A DNA stretch of 17,147 nt from JBAVQS01 sp049694275 (GCA_049694275.1 JBAVQS010000108.1:1-17147), one strand, 5' to 3'; numbered from the stretch's first letter, positions 7,315 to 14,869 are shown. The notes: a model not told the origin generated them from the letters alone. Program-made: numbers and translations.

Positions 7315-8511
7315 TCATTGAATGACGAGCGCCATGTTGCCAAAATAGGCGGAGGTCCGCTCGAAATTGGCCCAGGTAGTCGAGCGATAGGTCGCATCGT
7401 ATGGGTCCGCGTATCGGATACCCCAATCCGTCGCGCCGATAATCACCACGGTGTGTTCATAAGGCACCAGCGTGACCGTCGCGCCTGTGCTCGTGGCAAC
7501 CGCACGCGGCGCCTGAAAAGTTTGATGCCAGGTGGTCCACCAGATCACCGGCTTGCCTGCGCGCAGGTTATCGACGACCAGATTCTTGAAATCCCCATAA
7601 CCTTGCCCGTAGAGCACGGTCGAACTGCGACCGAGCGCTGCCAGTCCGAGGCTGAGTCCCTGCGCATAGGTGCCGTAATTCGAGAATCCCCCGTATAAGG
7701 GATAATTGGTTGCCCCGCGAATCCCGGCGAACGGATTATCGTTCCGCGGCATCGCCTGTAGGATCTGGGCCTCGCTCAAGGTGCCACGCAGCGCCATCGC
7801 CGCCGCCGCCTCTTCACAGGTGAGCGTCTGCTGCTGGCGATAAATCGGAATGCCGCTCACGCCCACACTCAATCCGCCGCTGGGGGTCGCCGCGAGGGCA
7901 GTCGACGCGCCGCGGGAGGTATTCGGGATCAGAAGGCGCTGGCCCGCATAGACAAAATAACTGGGCAGACTATTTGCCAACGCAATCGATTGCATGGACA
8001 CGCCATAATGCAGCGCGATGCCAAACAAGGTATCGCCCGGATGTACGATATACGCTGCGTTCGTCTCCGGCAAAGCAGTGGTGGCTGTTGCCGTCGTCTT
8101 CGTCGTCCGTCCGGGGATCTTGAGTTGCCAGCCAATATAGACCATTCCGTTGGAGGGGATGTCATTGGCCGCCGCCAGCGCGTCGAGTGATACACCAAAC
8201 TGTTGCGCGATCCCGGTAAGTGTATCGCCGGCGCGCACGAGATAGATTCCACTGGGATTGGTCTGGGCGGGAGAGAGCGCCGGCGCGCTGCTGTTTCCAC
8301 CGGGGATTCTGAGTGTTTGACCCGCATAGACCCATGAATTCAGAGTCAAGCCGTTCGCAGCGGCGAGCGCCTGAGGCGAGATTCCAACCTGCCGGGCAAT
8401 CGAATAGAGGGTCTCGCCCCACGCGACCGTATGGAAGGCGGGACTTTCGGCGCTCACGGCGGCCGGAAAAAGAAACAACAAAACCAGTAAAAAGAATAGG
8501 ACGCGACGCAC
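7315..8511 (-). CDS. Secreted triple-LysM protein with C39-like cysteine peptidase domain
   Basis: This 398-aa exported protein probably acts at the cell wall. A signal peptide spans residues 1-21 (hydrophobic LLVLLFLFPAAVSA, cleavage before ESP). Three LysM peptidoglycan-binding modules follow at about 26-70, 89-133 and 153-196, each with a V-x-x-G-(E/D)-T-L-x-x-I-A core and a closing IP, joined by Ser/Thr/Pro linkers. The C-terminal domain (about 220-398) looks like a C39-like (Peptidase_C39_2) fold: IPIYRQQQTLTCEEAAAAMAL carries candidate nucleophile Cys232. YEHTVVIIGATDWGIRYADPY (quoted as a motif) carries His353 and a following Asp. It could cleave peptides or be a non-catalytic binder. 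The start is GTG, placed by an ideal AGGAGG 7 nt upstream. The GNAT gene follows after 7 nt. Confidence 0.9.
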   Translation of the reverse strand: MRRVLFFLLVLLFLFPAAVSAESPAFHTVAWGETLYSIARQVGISPQALAAANGLTLNSWVYAGQTLRIPGGNSSAPALSPAQTNPSGIYLVRAGDTLTGIAQQFGVSLDALAAANDIPSNGMVYIGWQLKIPGRTTKTTATATTALPETNAAYIVHPGDTLFGIALHYGVSMQSIALANSLPSYFVYAGQRLLIPNTSRGASTALAATPSGGLSVGVSGIPIYRQQQTLTCEEAAAAMALRGTLSEAQILQAMPRNDNPFAGIRGATNYPLYGGFSNYGTYAQGLSLGLAALGRSSTVLYGQGYGDFKNLVVDNLRAGKPVIWWTTWHQTFQAPRAVATSTGATVTLVPYEHTVVIIGATDWGIRYADPYDATYRSTTWANFERTSAYFGNMALVIQ

Positions 8512-8518
8512 CGGATAA

Positions 8519-8524
8519 CCTCCT
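8519..8524 (-). promoter_or_regulatory. Consensus ribosome binding site deciding the GTG start of the LysM gene
   Basis: AGGAGG on the minus strand lies 7 nt upstream of the GTG at 8511. It is the strongest Shine-Dalgarno sequence in the window and settles this non-ATG start. Confidence 0.85.
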
Positions 8525-8560
8525 GTGAAGCGGAGACAGGGAATCAGGGGCGACCATAGA

Positions 8561-8592
8561 GATGAACCCAGATTCGGACATCTGGGTTCATC
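8561..8592. terminator. Hairpin between the PHP/AlbA-like gene and the LysM gene
   Basis: A perfect 13-bp stem (GATGAACCCAGAT at 8561-8573, complement at 8580-8592) closes a 6-nt loop. It starts 22 bp beyond the stop of the PHP-domain gene, in the leader of the LysM gene. No U-run follows on the minus strand, so it may be a weak terminator, an attenuator or an mRNA-stability hairpin. Confidence 0.55.
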
Positions 8593-8613
8593 AGCGTGGT
8601 TCTGTGATCCCGA

Positions 8614-10980
8614 CTAACTGCCGGGTTGCGACGGATTTTCGTTCGATTCGCTGGAGGGAGATATTCCTTCCGACGAGCCTCCGGCGTCTGGGGCTTGAGA
8701 ATTCTTCTCCTCATTTAGGTGGCGCTCCGCCGTCATCCCCTGATGTTCCCCCATTGTATTAGTATCCGGGGAAATATCAAGCGGGGCTTGCCGGTTTTCG
8801 CCTGCGCTCAGTGGGGGCAGCATGGAGCGGCCTGGCGAAAAGTGGAGCGGTGCAGGTCCTTGCGATTCTGACGACGCCTCGTTTTCCGGTTGCGCCTCCT
8901 CCGGCTGCTCGGCGGTCAAGGTCTGCTCCGCCGCGAGCGCGTTGTCCGGGCTCGGCTCGGACGCCGTCTCGGGGATGGATTCAACCTGAAAACCCATTTC
9001 GGAGGCCGAGGGCGACTCGCCCAAATCGACATCCATCTCACCCGGCATCAGCTCGTCCTGCTCGCTCGCGCCGAGCATCTCCAATGGCAGCCATTGCGGG
9101 GCCTGGGATTCTTCCGGCGAAAGGCTCACGAATTGTTCCAAAGCCATCTCTTCGAACGATTCGGCATGTTCCCCGTTGTCTTCCGTATGTTCCTCGTCCA
9201 CCTCGATCTCAGGGGACAGCCCTTCTGCTTCGATCAAGGCTTTCCACGGACCATGAATGCCATCTTCGGTGACGCCATAATAGATGTGCATCTCGCCCGA
9301 CGAGTCGCGCTGGACCAGGTCGTAGCGGACTTTGCCGGCGCGCTTGTGCGCTTTGCAGAGGCCGATCTCCCCCTGCCATTTCACTTGCTTGGCATCGACC
9401 GGATGTTCTTCATAATCGCTAATGGCATACTGCCACAATTTGCGAGCGCTCGACCGGGTGACATTATGAATCAGGCGGTTGTTTCGGAGATCGCGAACGG
9501 TATATTGGAGCTCCCCCTTACGTCGTTCGGCCGGAATAACCTGCACGCCGGTATGCGGCGGAGGGGCGCTCAGCGCCGGCGGCGCAATCGGTTCAGGCGC
9601 AGGTTCCCCAGTCTCTAGTGGAGGCTCCGGGATGACGGGCTTGGCGGCAAACTCGATCGCCACGGAATCGCGAACCAGGTTCACAATCTCGTCACGCACG
9701 GCCAGGCTCGTCTCGTTCTCGGAGCGAACATAGATCTGCGTTCCATCCAGCGCATACGGTACTTCGCTCCCGCGCGGCACAATGACGCGAATGACGCTCT
9801 TGGCGCCGAGCTTTTGCGCGTCGAGCTGTACTTCTAACGGGGGAATGACAGACTTGTTGATTTCCGCGCGCAGTTGATGAATGCCTTCTCCCGGACGCTG
9901 TACGCCGAGAATCGGCTGGCGCGTGTTGGCCGAAAGCCCCACATAAATGGTCCCCCCATTCGTATTCGCCAGCGCGACTAGATCCTGGAGAATCTTGCGT
10001 TCAATGCCGCGCCCGCGAATGAGCTGTTCATGGAACGCCTGGACCAGCGTATCGCCCTCTTCACGCGCCTGTGAGATGGGATCAAACGCGGTCGGTTCAC
10101 TTGGGACGTACGGGCGCACCTTGGCGAAATCATTCCCAAGAAAGACTTCCTTGATCGCCTCGAACGAGAGCTCATCGAGCAGGATTTCGGTAGCCCGGTC
10201 GCCAACGCCCAACTCCTGGTTATTATGCGCCAGACCAGAGAGCCGGTGCGCATCGCTCGCCTGGGTAAGGTGCATGCGCCGCGGGTATTCAGGCTTGGTT
10301 CCACTGAAAAAGAGCGCAGTCCGGCGCCGCGACTTACTCGTCAGGTCCGTGACTTCGAGGGCGTGCAAGTGCGAATCCTGTGTGTACGAGATACGGGTCT
10401 GGCCGCCAAAGTCAAAGCCCGGCATGGCAACCCCATGGGACGAATTGGCATGCGCGGCAACCACCAGACCACCCGCTTCGTCGATCGTGCGGTATATCGT
10501 CAGCACATCGGATGTGGCGCCCACTTCGCCCGACCCCAGGTCCAGCTTATCCGGCGGCACCTTGAGATTCAGCAAAAGGTGTTCGAGCTCGCGGACAGAG
10601 GTATCAGGTGAAAAGATGCCCAGGATGTGAAAGCCCAGCGTCGCTGTGATTTCGAATCCGGGGAGAATGAGGAGTTTGTCTTGGAGACGGCGGTATTCGG
10701 ATAATTGTTCGCGCTCGACGTCGGTCAGGCGATTCAACCGCTCGAGGAGGATGAGCGATTCGACCTCGTTGAGATAGCGTTCGTAACCGGCAACCGTATT
10801 ATGGTCGGTAAACGCGACGATATCGAGCCCTTTCTCTTCCGCCTTTTTCAAAAAATCGAGATAGGTGGCGTTCGGCTCGCGATAATCGACCGAGGCTGGC
10901 GTGTGCAGATGGAGGTCCATCTTGCGCCACTGGCGCGCGACGGTGGAATTTGATTTATGTGATTTTTTTCGTGCTGGCAC
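8614..10980 (-). CDS. PHP-domain phosphoesterase fused to an AlbA_2/Schlafen-like domain
   Basis: This 788-aa multidomain protein starts with a PHP metal-dependent phosphoesterase domain (about 20-290). All metal-ligand motifs are visible: DLHLHT (His24, His26), FTDHNT (Asp59, His60), PGFEIT (Glu110), AAHANSSHG (His177) and ASDAHR (Asp243, His245). Next comes an AlbA_2/Schlafen-type domain (about 305-435) with ALANTNGGTIYVGLS, ILGV, and the late motif IYVRSENETSLA. A Pro-rich linker (about 440-490) leads to an unrecognised globular segment (about 490-595) with HNVTRSSARKLWQYAI and YYGVTEDGIHGPW. The last 190 residues or so are acidic, Ser/Pro/Glu-rich and probably disordered. No signal peptide or membrane helix is seen. 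The start is GTG behind AAGGAAGGGGAAAC. PHP enzymes hydrolyse phosphoesters, and AlbA_2 domains bind or cleave nucleic acid; a nucleic-acid-directed role is inference. It is probably the first gene of a cluster with the LysM and GNAT genes. Confidence 0.85.
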   Translation of the reverse strand: MPARKKSHKSNSTVARQWRKMDLHLHTPASVDYREPNATYLDFLKKAEEKGLDIVAFTDHNTVAGYERYLNEVESLILLERLNRLTDVEREQLSEYRRLQDKLLILPGFEITATLGFHILGIFSPDTSVRELEHLLLNLKVPPDKLDLGSGEVGATSDVLTIYRTIDEAGGLVVAAHANSSHGVAMPGFDFGGQTRISYTQDSHLHALEVTDLTSKSRRRTALFFSGTKPEYPRRMHLTQASDAHRLSGLAHNNQELGVGDRATEILLDELSFEAIKEVFLGNDFAKVRPYVPSEPTAFDPISQAREEGDTLVQAFHEQLIRGRGIERKILQDLVALANTNGGTIYVGLSANTRQPILGVQRPGEGIHQLRAEINKSVIPPLEVQLDAQKLGAKSVIRVIVPRGSEVPYALDGTQIYVRSENETSLAVRDEIVNLVRDSVAIEFAAKPVIPEPPLETGEPAPEPIAPPALSAPPPHTGVQVIPAERRKGELQYTVRDLRNNRLIHNVTRSSARKLWQYAISDYEEHPVDAKQVKWQGEIGLCKAHKRAGKVRYDLVQRDSSGEMHIYYGVTEDGIHGPWKALIEAEGLSPEIEVDEEHTEDNGEHAESFEEMALEQFVSLSPEESQAPQWLPLEMLGASEQDELMPGEMDVDLGESPSASEMGFQVESIPETASEPSPDNALAAEQTLTAEQPEEAQPENEASSESQGPAPLHFSPGRSMLPPLSAGENRQAPLDISPDTNTMGEHQGMTAERHLNEEKNSQAPDAGGSSEGISPSSESNENPSQPGS

Positions 10981-11467
10981 GTTTCCCCTTCCTTGGGGCC
11001 AGGCGCATTTACAACTCTGCCGGAATCCGAGAGGACGTTCAAAAGCAAGTTCCCCCGGTACAGGTCACGGGTCGTAGATGGCCGGACGATGGCGCATGGT
11101 TTCAGCGCCCTGATAGAATGCAGCGCCCTGCCGAAAGACGGCAAGTTCAACTGCCGGAAGGGTTGCTGAGGAAAATATAGACGTGGAACAATTGAATCGT
11201 CAGCGTTCGGATTTAACGATTCTTTCCCCGGAGGGAGCCAATTCTTCCATGTAGAGGAACAAGCGCGAGCAGCGGAACAAAATCCCGGCGTATGTCCATG
11301 ACGATGCGCATCGGATGATAAGCGGCTACGCTCATTACAACAATCAACCGACCAGAGAGCGATAAGGGAGAATACGCGGACGAGCAAGACGCTCTAAAAG
11401 CCCAAATAATATTCCATTCCGGCGGCAGATTCCCTTCCCCACGGGAGCGAGACAATCGCCGATGTTG

Positions 11468-11524
11468 TTAACCATTTCCAACCGCCAGCGTGGTTTTTCC
11501 AGGTTGGCGCGGAAAAATGGTTAA
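11468..11524. other. Large imperfect hairpin
   Basis: TTAACCATTT (11468-11477) pairs with AAATGGTTAA (11515-11524). Inside it CCAACC can pair with GGTTGG, with unpaired bases on one side. It is too far from lon to be its primary terminator. It could be part of a structured leader of the PHP-domain gene or a small RNA. Confidence 0.4.
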
Positions 11525-11625
11525 TCGGGCCTGTACGGTGAGCGCACGGTTACTCTGTCACTACTCGAATCGCCTCAACCCCAAATAATCCCTATGTTAG
11601 GGGCCACAGCAATCCCTGATCCTGA

Positions 11626-11660
11626 GCGCCCTTGCGGGCGCGAATGCCCGGTTCGGGCAT
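11626..11660. other. Two tandem GC-rich hairpins
   Basis: GCGCCC-TTGC-GGGCGC (11626-11641) is followed three bases later by ATGCCCG-GTT-CGGGCAT (11644-11660). Both are perfect stems. On the minus strand they lie downstream of lon and upstream of the PHP-domain gene. No U-run follows either. Confidence 0.5.
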
Positions 11661-11710
11661 CTGTATTATAAACGATATTTGGTTTTAAATGTTGGTCTGT
11701 TTGGGGCATC

Positions 11711-11760
11711 CCCCGGCCCCTGCTCTGTGGGCAAACACCCCCGACAAGAGGGGGCCGGGG
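11711..11760 (-). terminator. GC-rich hairpin downstream of lon
   Basis: CCCCGGCCCC (11711-11720) and GGGGCCGGGG (11751-11760) form a 10-bp all-GC stem enclosing 30 nt. CTCT/AGAG can extend the stem inside. A smaller hairpin, CCGCG-GATT-CGCGG (11765-11778), lies between it and the lon stop. Together they probably end or stabilise the lon message, although no U-tail is present. Competing pairing of GGGG (11703-11706) with CCCC is possible. Confidence 0.5.
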
Positions 11761-11794
11761 AAATCCGCGGATTCGCGGCGTTCAAGCCTATTTC

Positions 11795-14269
11795 TTATGC
11801 ATTCATTGCCGGCTGCAGCTCGGGCTCTACCTCAGGCTGATTGGGCGCAGCCGGTTCCAGCGCTGCGTTCAACACGTCCATGACCCGGCTGGCCAGGACG
11901 AATTTCATCCCGTTCCGCACCTCGTCCGGCAGGTCGTCCAGGTCTTTTTCGTTCCGGTCTGGCAGGATAACCGTTTGCAGGCCTGCCCGGTGCGCCGCCA
12001 GGATCTTTTCCTTGATTCCGCCAACGGGCAACACGCGCCCGCGCAGCGTAATCTCGCCGGTCATCGCCACATGCTCGCGGACGCGCCGTCCCGTCAGGAG
12101 CGAAGCAATAGCCGTTGCCATTGTCACGCCCGCGCTCGGGCCATCCTTGGGCGTTGCGCCCTCGGGCACGTGCAAGTGCAGGTCGCTCTTTTCAAACACC
12201 TGTTCGTCGATGCCCAGGTCCTTGGCCTTGCTACGGATGTAGGACAGGGCCGCCTGCGCCGATTCGCGCATGACGTCGCCGAGCATACCGGTCATGATAA
12301 AGCCCTTTTGACCGCGCATGCGCGTCGCTTCGACGAACATGATCTCACCGCCCACCGGCGTCCAGGCCATGCCGGTGGCCACGCCGGGGGTTTCGGTGCG
12401 CTCTGCCACTTCCGAATAGAAACGCGGCTTGCCAAGCAATTCGCGCGCGGTTTCGTTATTGATCTCGAACGGCGGCTGCTGGCCTTCCGCCAGTTTGGTC
12501 GCCAGGCGTCGCGCAACCCGGCCGATCTCGCGCTCCAGGCTGCGGACGCCCGCCTCGCGCGTATAGTCACGAATGATCTGGCGAACCGCCTCCTCCTCAA
12601 AGTGGACCTCTTCCGGCTTGAGCCCGTTCTCCTTGAGTTGTCGCTGGACCAGGTATCCCTGAGCGATCTTGACCTTTTCAAAGTCGGTGTACCCCGAGAG
12701 CATCAAGATTTCCATGCGGTCGCGCAGCGGCGACGAAATGGTGTCGAGCTGGTTTGCCGTGGTGATAAAGATCACTTGCGACAGGTCAAAATCCACATCC
12801 AGGTAATGATCGCGGAAAGTCTTGTTCTGCGCCGGGTCGAGCACTTCCAAAAGAGCGCTCGACGGGTCCCCTCGGAAATCCGCGCCGACCTTGTCGATCT
12901 CATCCAACATGATAACCGGGTTCTTGGTCCCGACGCGCTTGATGGATTGGATCAGGCGTCCGGGCATGGCGCCGATGTACGTGCGCCGGTGCCCGCGGAT
13001 CTCCGCCTCGTCGTGCATGCCGCCGAGGCTCATGCGGATGAACTTGCGCCCCAGGGCGCGCGCGATCGACTGGCCCAGCGACGTTTTACCGACGCCGGGT
13101 GGCCCGGCAAAGCAGAGGATCGACCCGCGATAAGTCTTGCTCTCTTCGTCATCACCGCCCCGCTCGCTTCGCAGCTTGCGGACCGCCAGGTATTCCAGGA
13201 TGCGCTCTTTGATCTCTTTTAGATCATAGTGGTCCTCGTCCAGAATCTGGCGTGCGCGCGGAATATCGAGATTGTCCTGAGTGCTCTTGGCCCAGGGCAG
13301 CTCGACCAGCCAGTCGAGGTAGGTCTTGATGACCGAATACTCGGCGGCGGCGGGGGGCATGGCGCGCATCCGTTCCAGTTCGCGCTTGGCCTCCTTTTCC
13401 GCCTCTTCCGGCATGTGCGCATTCTTGATTTTCTCGTCGTACTCGTGAACCTCGCGCTCTTGCTCGTTCCCCTCGCCCAGCTCTTTTTGGATCTGGCGCA
13501 TCTGTTCGCGCAAGATATACTCGCGCTGCGTCTTTTCCATCTCGGCCTGCGCCTGACCCTGAATCTTTTTGCCCAGCTCCAAAACTTCGAGCTCTTTGGT
13601 CATCAACGCATTCAGTTTCTTGAACTTGTCGGCAATGTCGTTGATTTCCAACAGGTTTTGCGCCTCTGCAATGTCGATGCGGAGGCTCGTCGCGATCATA
13701 TAGACCAGTTGGCGCGGGTCTTCGACGTTCAGCGCTGCCATCAGAATCTCTTCGGGCAGGTGTTGCGCGAGACTGACCAGCCGGCGGAACAAATCCAGGC
13801 TGTTGCGCATCAGCGCCTCGACCTCGACCGTTTTTTCTACGGATTCCGGATCGACCTCCACGCGGGCCTTGAGAAACGGTTCTTTCGCCGTGTACTCCCG
13901 GATGCGGATGCGCTCCAGGCCCTGCACGATCAAGCGAACCGTGCCATCGGGCGCGCGCAGCATGCGGTGAATCACCGCGACCGTGCCGATGTCATAGACA
14001 TCTTCGGGGCCCGCGTCCTCAAACTTGTCGTTCAGGATTGTCGCCAGCCCGACCAGGCGGTTAGGACTGGTGGCGACTTCATCCACCAGGCGCAGCGACC
14101 GGGGCTGACCCACATTCAACGGCAGAACTGTGAGCGGATAGACGACGGTTCCGCGCAACGGCAAGATGGGGAGCTCGGCGGGAATCGGGGGGGTCTGGCC
14201 TTCCACTTCGTTCGTTTCCACTACCTCGTCTTCAGGTTCCTCTTCGTTTTTTTTCTTGAATATCGGCAT
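11795..14269 (-). CDS. lon: ATP-dependent protease Lon
   Basis: This 824-aa cytoplasmic AAA+ serine protease degrades misfolded and regulatory proteins. It has an acidic/lysine-rich N-terminal extension (about 1-30) and a LON substrate-recognition domain (about 33-225, beginning LPILPLRGTVVYPL). A helical coiled-coil region follows (about 225-345). The AAA+ module has Walker A GPPGVGKT (389-396, Lys395) and Walker B IMLDEIDK (Asp456, Glu457). The protease domain has TPKDGPSAG (Ser712) and GGIKEK (catalytic Lys755); the Ser-Lys spacing of 43 equals that of the E. coli enzyme. All catalytic elements are intact. The ATG at 14269 has AAGGA about 9 nt upstream. The gene follows hsp20 by 46 nt without a clear promoter of its own, so it is likely co-transcribed as a heat-shock pair. 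It is slightly longer than typical Lon (about 780-810) because of the N-terminal tail. Confidence 0.97.
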   Translation of the reverse strand: MPIFKKKNEEEPEDEVVETNEVEGQTPPIPAELPILPLRGTVVYPLTVLPLNVGQPRSLRLVDEVATSPNRLVGLATILNDKFEDAGPEDVYDIGTVAVIHRMLRAPDGTVRLIVQGLERIRIREYTAKEPFLKARVEVDPESVEKTVEVEALMRNSLDLFRRLVSLAQHLPEEILMAALNVEDPRQLVYMIATSLRIDIAEAQNLLEINDIADKFKKLNALMTKELEVLELGKKIQGQAQAEMEKTQREYILREQMRQIQKELGEGNEQEREVHEYDEKIKNAHMPEEAEKEAKRELERMRAMPPAAAEYSVIKTYLDWLVELPWAKSTQDNLDIPRARQILDEDHYDLKEIKERILEYLAVRKLRSERGGDDEESKTYRGSILCFAGPPGVGKTSLGQSIARALGRKFIRMSLGGMHDEAEIRGHRRTYIGAMPGRLIQSIKRVGTKNPVIMLDEIDKVGADFRGDPSSALLEVLDPAQNKTFRDHYLDVDFDLSQVIFITTANQLDTISSPLRDRMEILMLSGYTDFEKVKIAQGYLVQRQLKENGLKPEEVHFEEEAVRQIIRDYTREAGVRSLEREIGRVARRLATKLAEGQQPPFEINNETARELLGKPRFYSEVAERTETPGVATGMAWTPVGGEIMFVEATRMRGQKGFIMTGMLGDVMRESAQAALSYIRSKAKDLGIDEQVFEKSDLHLHVPEGATPKDGPSAGVTMATAIASLLTGRRVREHVAMTGEITLRGRVLPVGGIKEKILAAHRAGLQTVILPDRNEKDLDDLPDEVRNGMKFVLASRVMDVLNAALEPAAPNQPEVEPELQPAMNA

Positions 14270-14315
14270 ACTCTATCCTTGTTTCAGTATCGTGATTGAT
14301 CTGCGTTTTTTCGCG

Positions 14316-14750
14316 TTAGTCTTCATTAGAATGTACGGCGATATGTTGCGGGCCTTCGGGCAGAAGCTTGGGCAACGCAATCGTTAGAAACCCATTTTCG
14401 TAATTTGCCTCAATCGCCGATTCGGCGTAATCGCCGGGTAGATATACCTCGCTCAGAAACTCGCCGTACTGGACCTCCAGGCAATGATAGCTGAGCTTGT
14501 GCTGCTTGTCCTGGCGGACCCCGCGAATCTGCAAAATACGCTCGGCGAACGAGATCTCAAAGTCGTCGGGGTTCATCCCGGCAATCTCAACTTTGATGAC
14601 GACGCGGCTGGATGTCTCGTACACATCCGTCGGCGGTCGCCAGGGCGACGGCGCCCCGCGGGTTTCATAGATAAACATGGAATTCATCAAACGGTCCATG
14701 CCGCGAACCCAGCGTTCCATATCGTCATTGGGTTTCGTAATCCTAATCAT
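14316..14750 (-). CDS. hsp20: Small heat-shock protein, Hsp20/alpha-crystallin family
   Basis: This 144-aa ATP-independent holdase chaperone binds unfolding proteins during stress. The N-terminal arm contains MDRLMNSMF, as in the class A-like bacterial proteins. The alpha-crystallin domain (about 39-135) runs from PPTDVYETSSRVVIKVEIAG through DDFEISFAERILQIRG and GEFLSEVYLP. It ends in the signature ANYENGFLTIALPK (A-x-x-x-x-G-x-L). The C-terminal tail lacks an evident I-x-I/V motif apart from HIAVH, which may serve. The ATG at 14750 follows a run of six G bases at 10-nt distance (AGGGGGG, 14761-14767). It is upstream of and codirectional with lon. Its promoter carries an operator-like palindrome and its leader a strong hairpin, so both transcriptional and translational control are plausible. 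Confidence 0.95.
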   Translation of the reverse strand: MIRITKPNDDMERWVRGMDRLMNSMFIYETRGAPSPWRPPTDVYETSSRVVIKVEIAGMNPDDFEISFAERILQIRGVRQDKQHKLSYHCLEVQYGEFLSEVYLPGDYAESAIEANYENGFLTIALPKLLPEGPQHIAVHSNED

Positions 14751-14784
14751 GTATCAATGTCCCCCCTGCAAGTACCGGATACAA

Positions 14785-14809
14785 CTCAAGCGACCTTGCA
14801 CCGCTTGAG
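14785..14809 (-). promoter_or_regulatory. Leader hairpin in the hsp20 5' UTR, possible RNA thermometer or pseudoknot
   Basis: A perfect 8-bp stem CTCAAGCG/CGCTTGAG (14785-14792 and 14802-14809) closes a 9-nt loop. On the minus strand the loop contains TGCAAG (14795-14800). This is complementary to CTTGCA (14767-14772), which directly abuts the G-run ribosome site. The loop could therefore pair with the ribosome-site region as a pseudoknot, or compete with the stem. This is a pairing seen by eye, not folded computationally. Confidence 0.45.
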
Positions 14810-14841
14810 CCTTCCAGATCCCTTTGACAGATTGCAAATAA

Positions 14842-14869
14842 ATTATACTCGCTTTTACGGTTCCGTAAA
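14842..14869 (-). promoter_or_regulatory. hsp20-lon promoter with operator-like palindrome
   Basis: On the minus strand TTTACG (14864-14869) and TATAAT (14842-14847) are spaced 16 bp. Transcription would start near 14835, giving a leader of about 85 nt. A perfect 16-bp palindrome, TTTACGG-TT-CCGTAAA (14854-14869), covers the -35 box and part of the spacer, the expected place for a repressor. It is not the CIRCE element of HrcA (TTAGCACTC-N9-GAGTGCTAA). Confidence 0.68.

Larger units (their letters stand above)
10981..11794. other. Long stretch with no supported gene, several hairpins
   Basis: No open frame here resembles a known protein or has a good ribosome site. The stretch holds a 10-bp direct repeat CAGCGCCCTG (11103-11112 and 11121-11130), an inverted repeat GAATCGT/ACGATTC (11194-11222), and a cluster of hairpins from 11468 to 11778 described separately. 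It is the upstream region of the PHP-domain gene and the downstream region of lon, both read on the minus strand. A minus-strand TATAAT (11665-11670) without a good -35 box is the only promoter-like element noted. I do not recognise RNase P RNA, tmRNA, SRP RNA or 6S RNA in it. Confidence 0.5.

Noticed and set aside
8890..9618. Plus-strand frame opposite the acidic tail of the PHP-domain protein
   Set aside because: Its composition is Arg/Leu/Gly-rich as expected of a reverse complement, with no ribosome site. The minus-strand frame is continuous with PHP and AlbA-like domains.
10848..11387. A 179-codon minus-strand frame overlapping the PHP-domain gene start
   Set aside because: The translation is Ser/Arg/Cys-rich without domain character and overlaps the real GTG start region out of frame.
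11213..11455. An 80-codon minus-strand frame in the gene-free region, ending near RDFVPLLALVPLHGRIG
   Set aside because: I recognise no family, and there is no supported start or ribosome site. A gene remnant is possible but not supportable.
10981..11794. Considered RNase P RNA, tmRNA, SRP RNA or 6S RNA
   Set aside because: None of their conserved core sequences could be found on either strand.
11975..14299. Two long plus-strand open frames (11975-13222 and 13229-14299) opposite lon
   Set aside because: They are antisense to a fully conserved Lon protein, have no recognisable domains or ribosome sites, and arise from GC-rich codon use.
14854..14869. Palindrome at the hsp20 promoter considered as a CIRCE element
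   Set aside because: Sequence and spacing differ from the HrcA consensus; the gap is 2 bp rather than 9.
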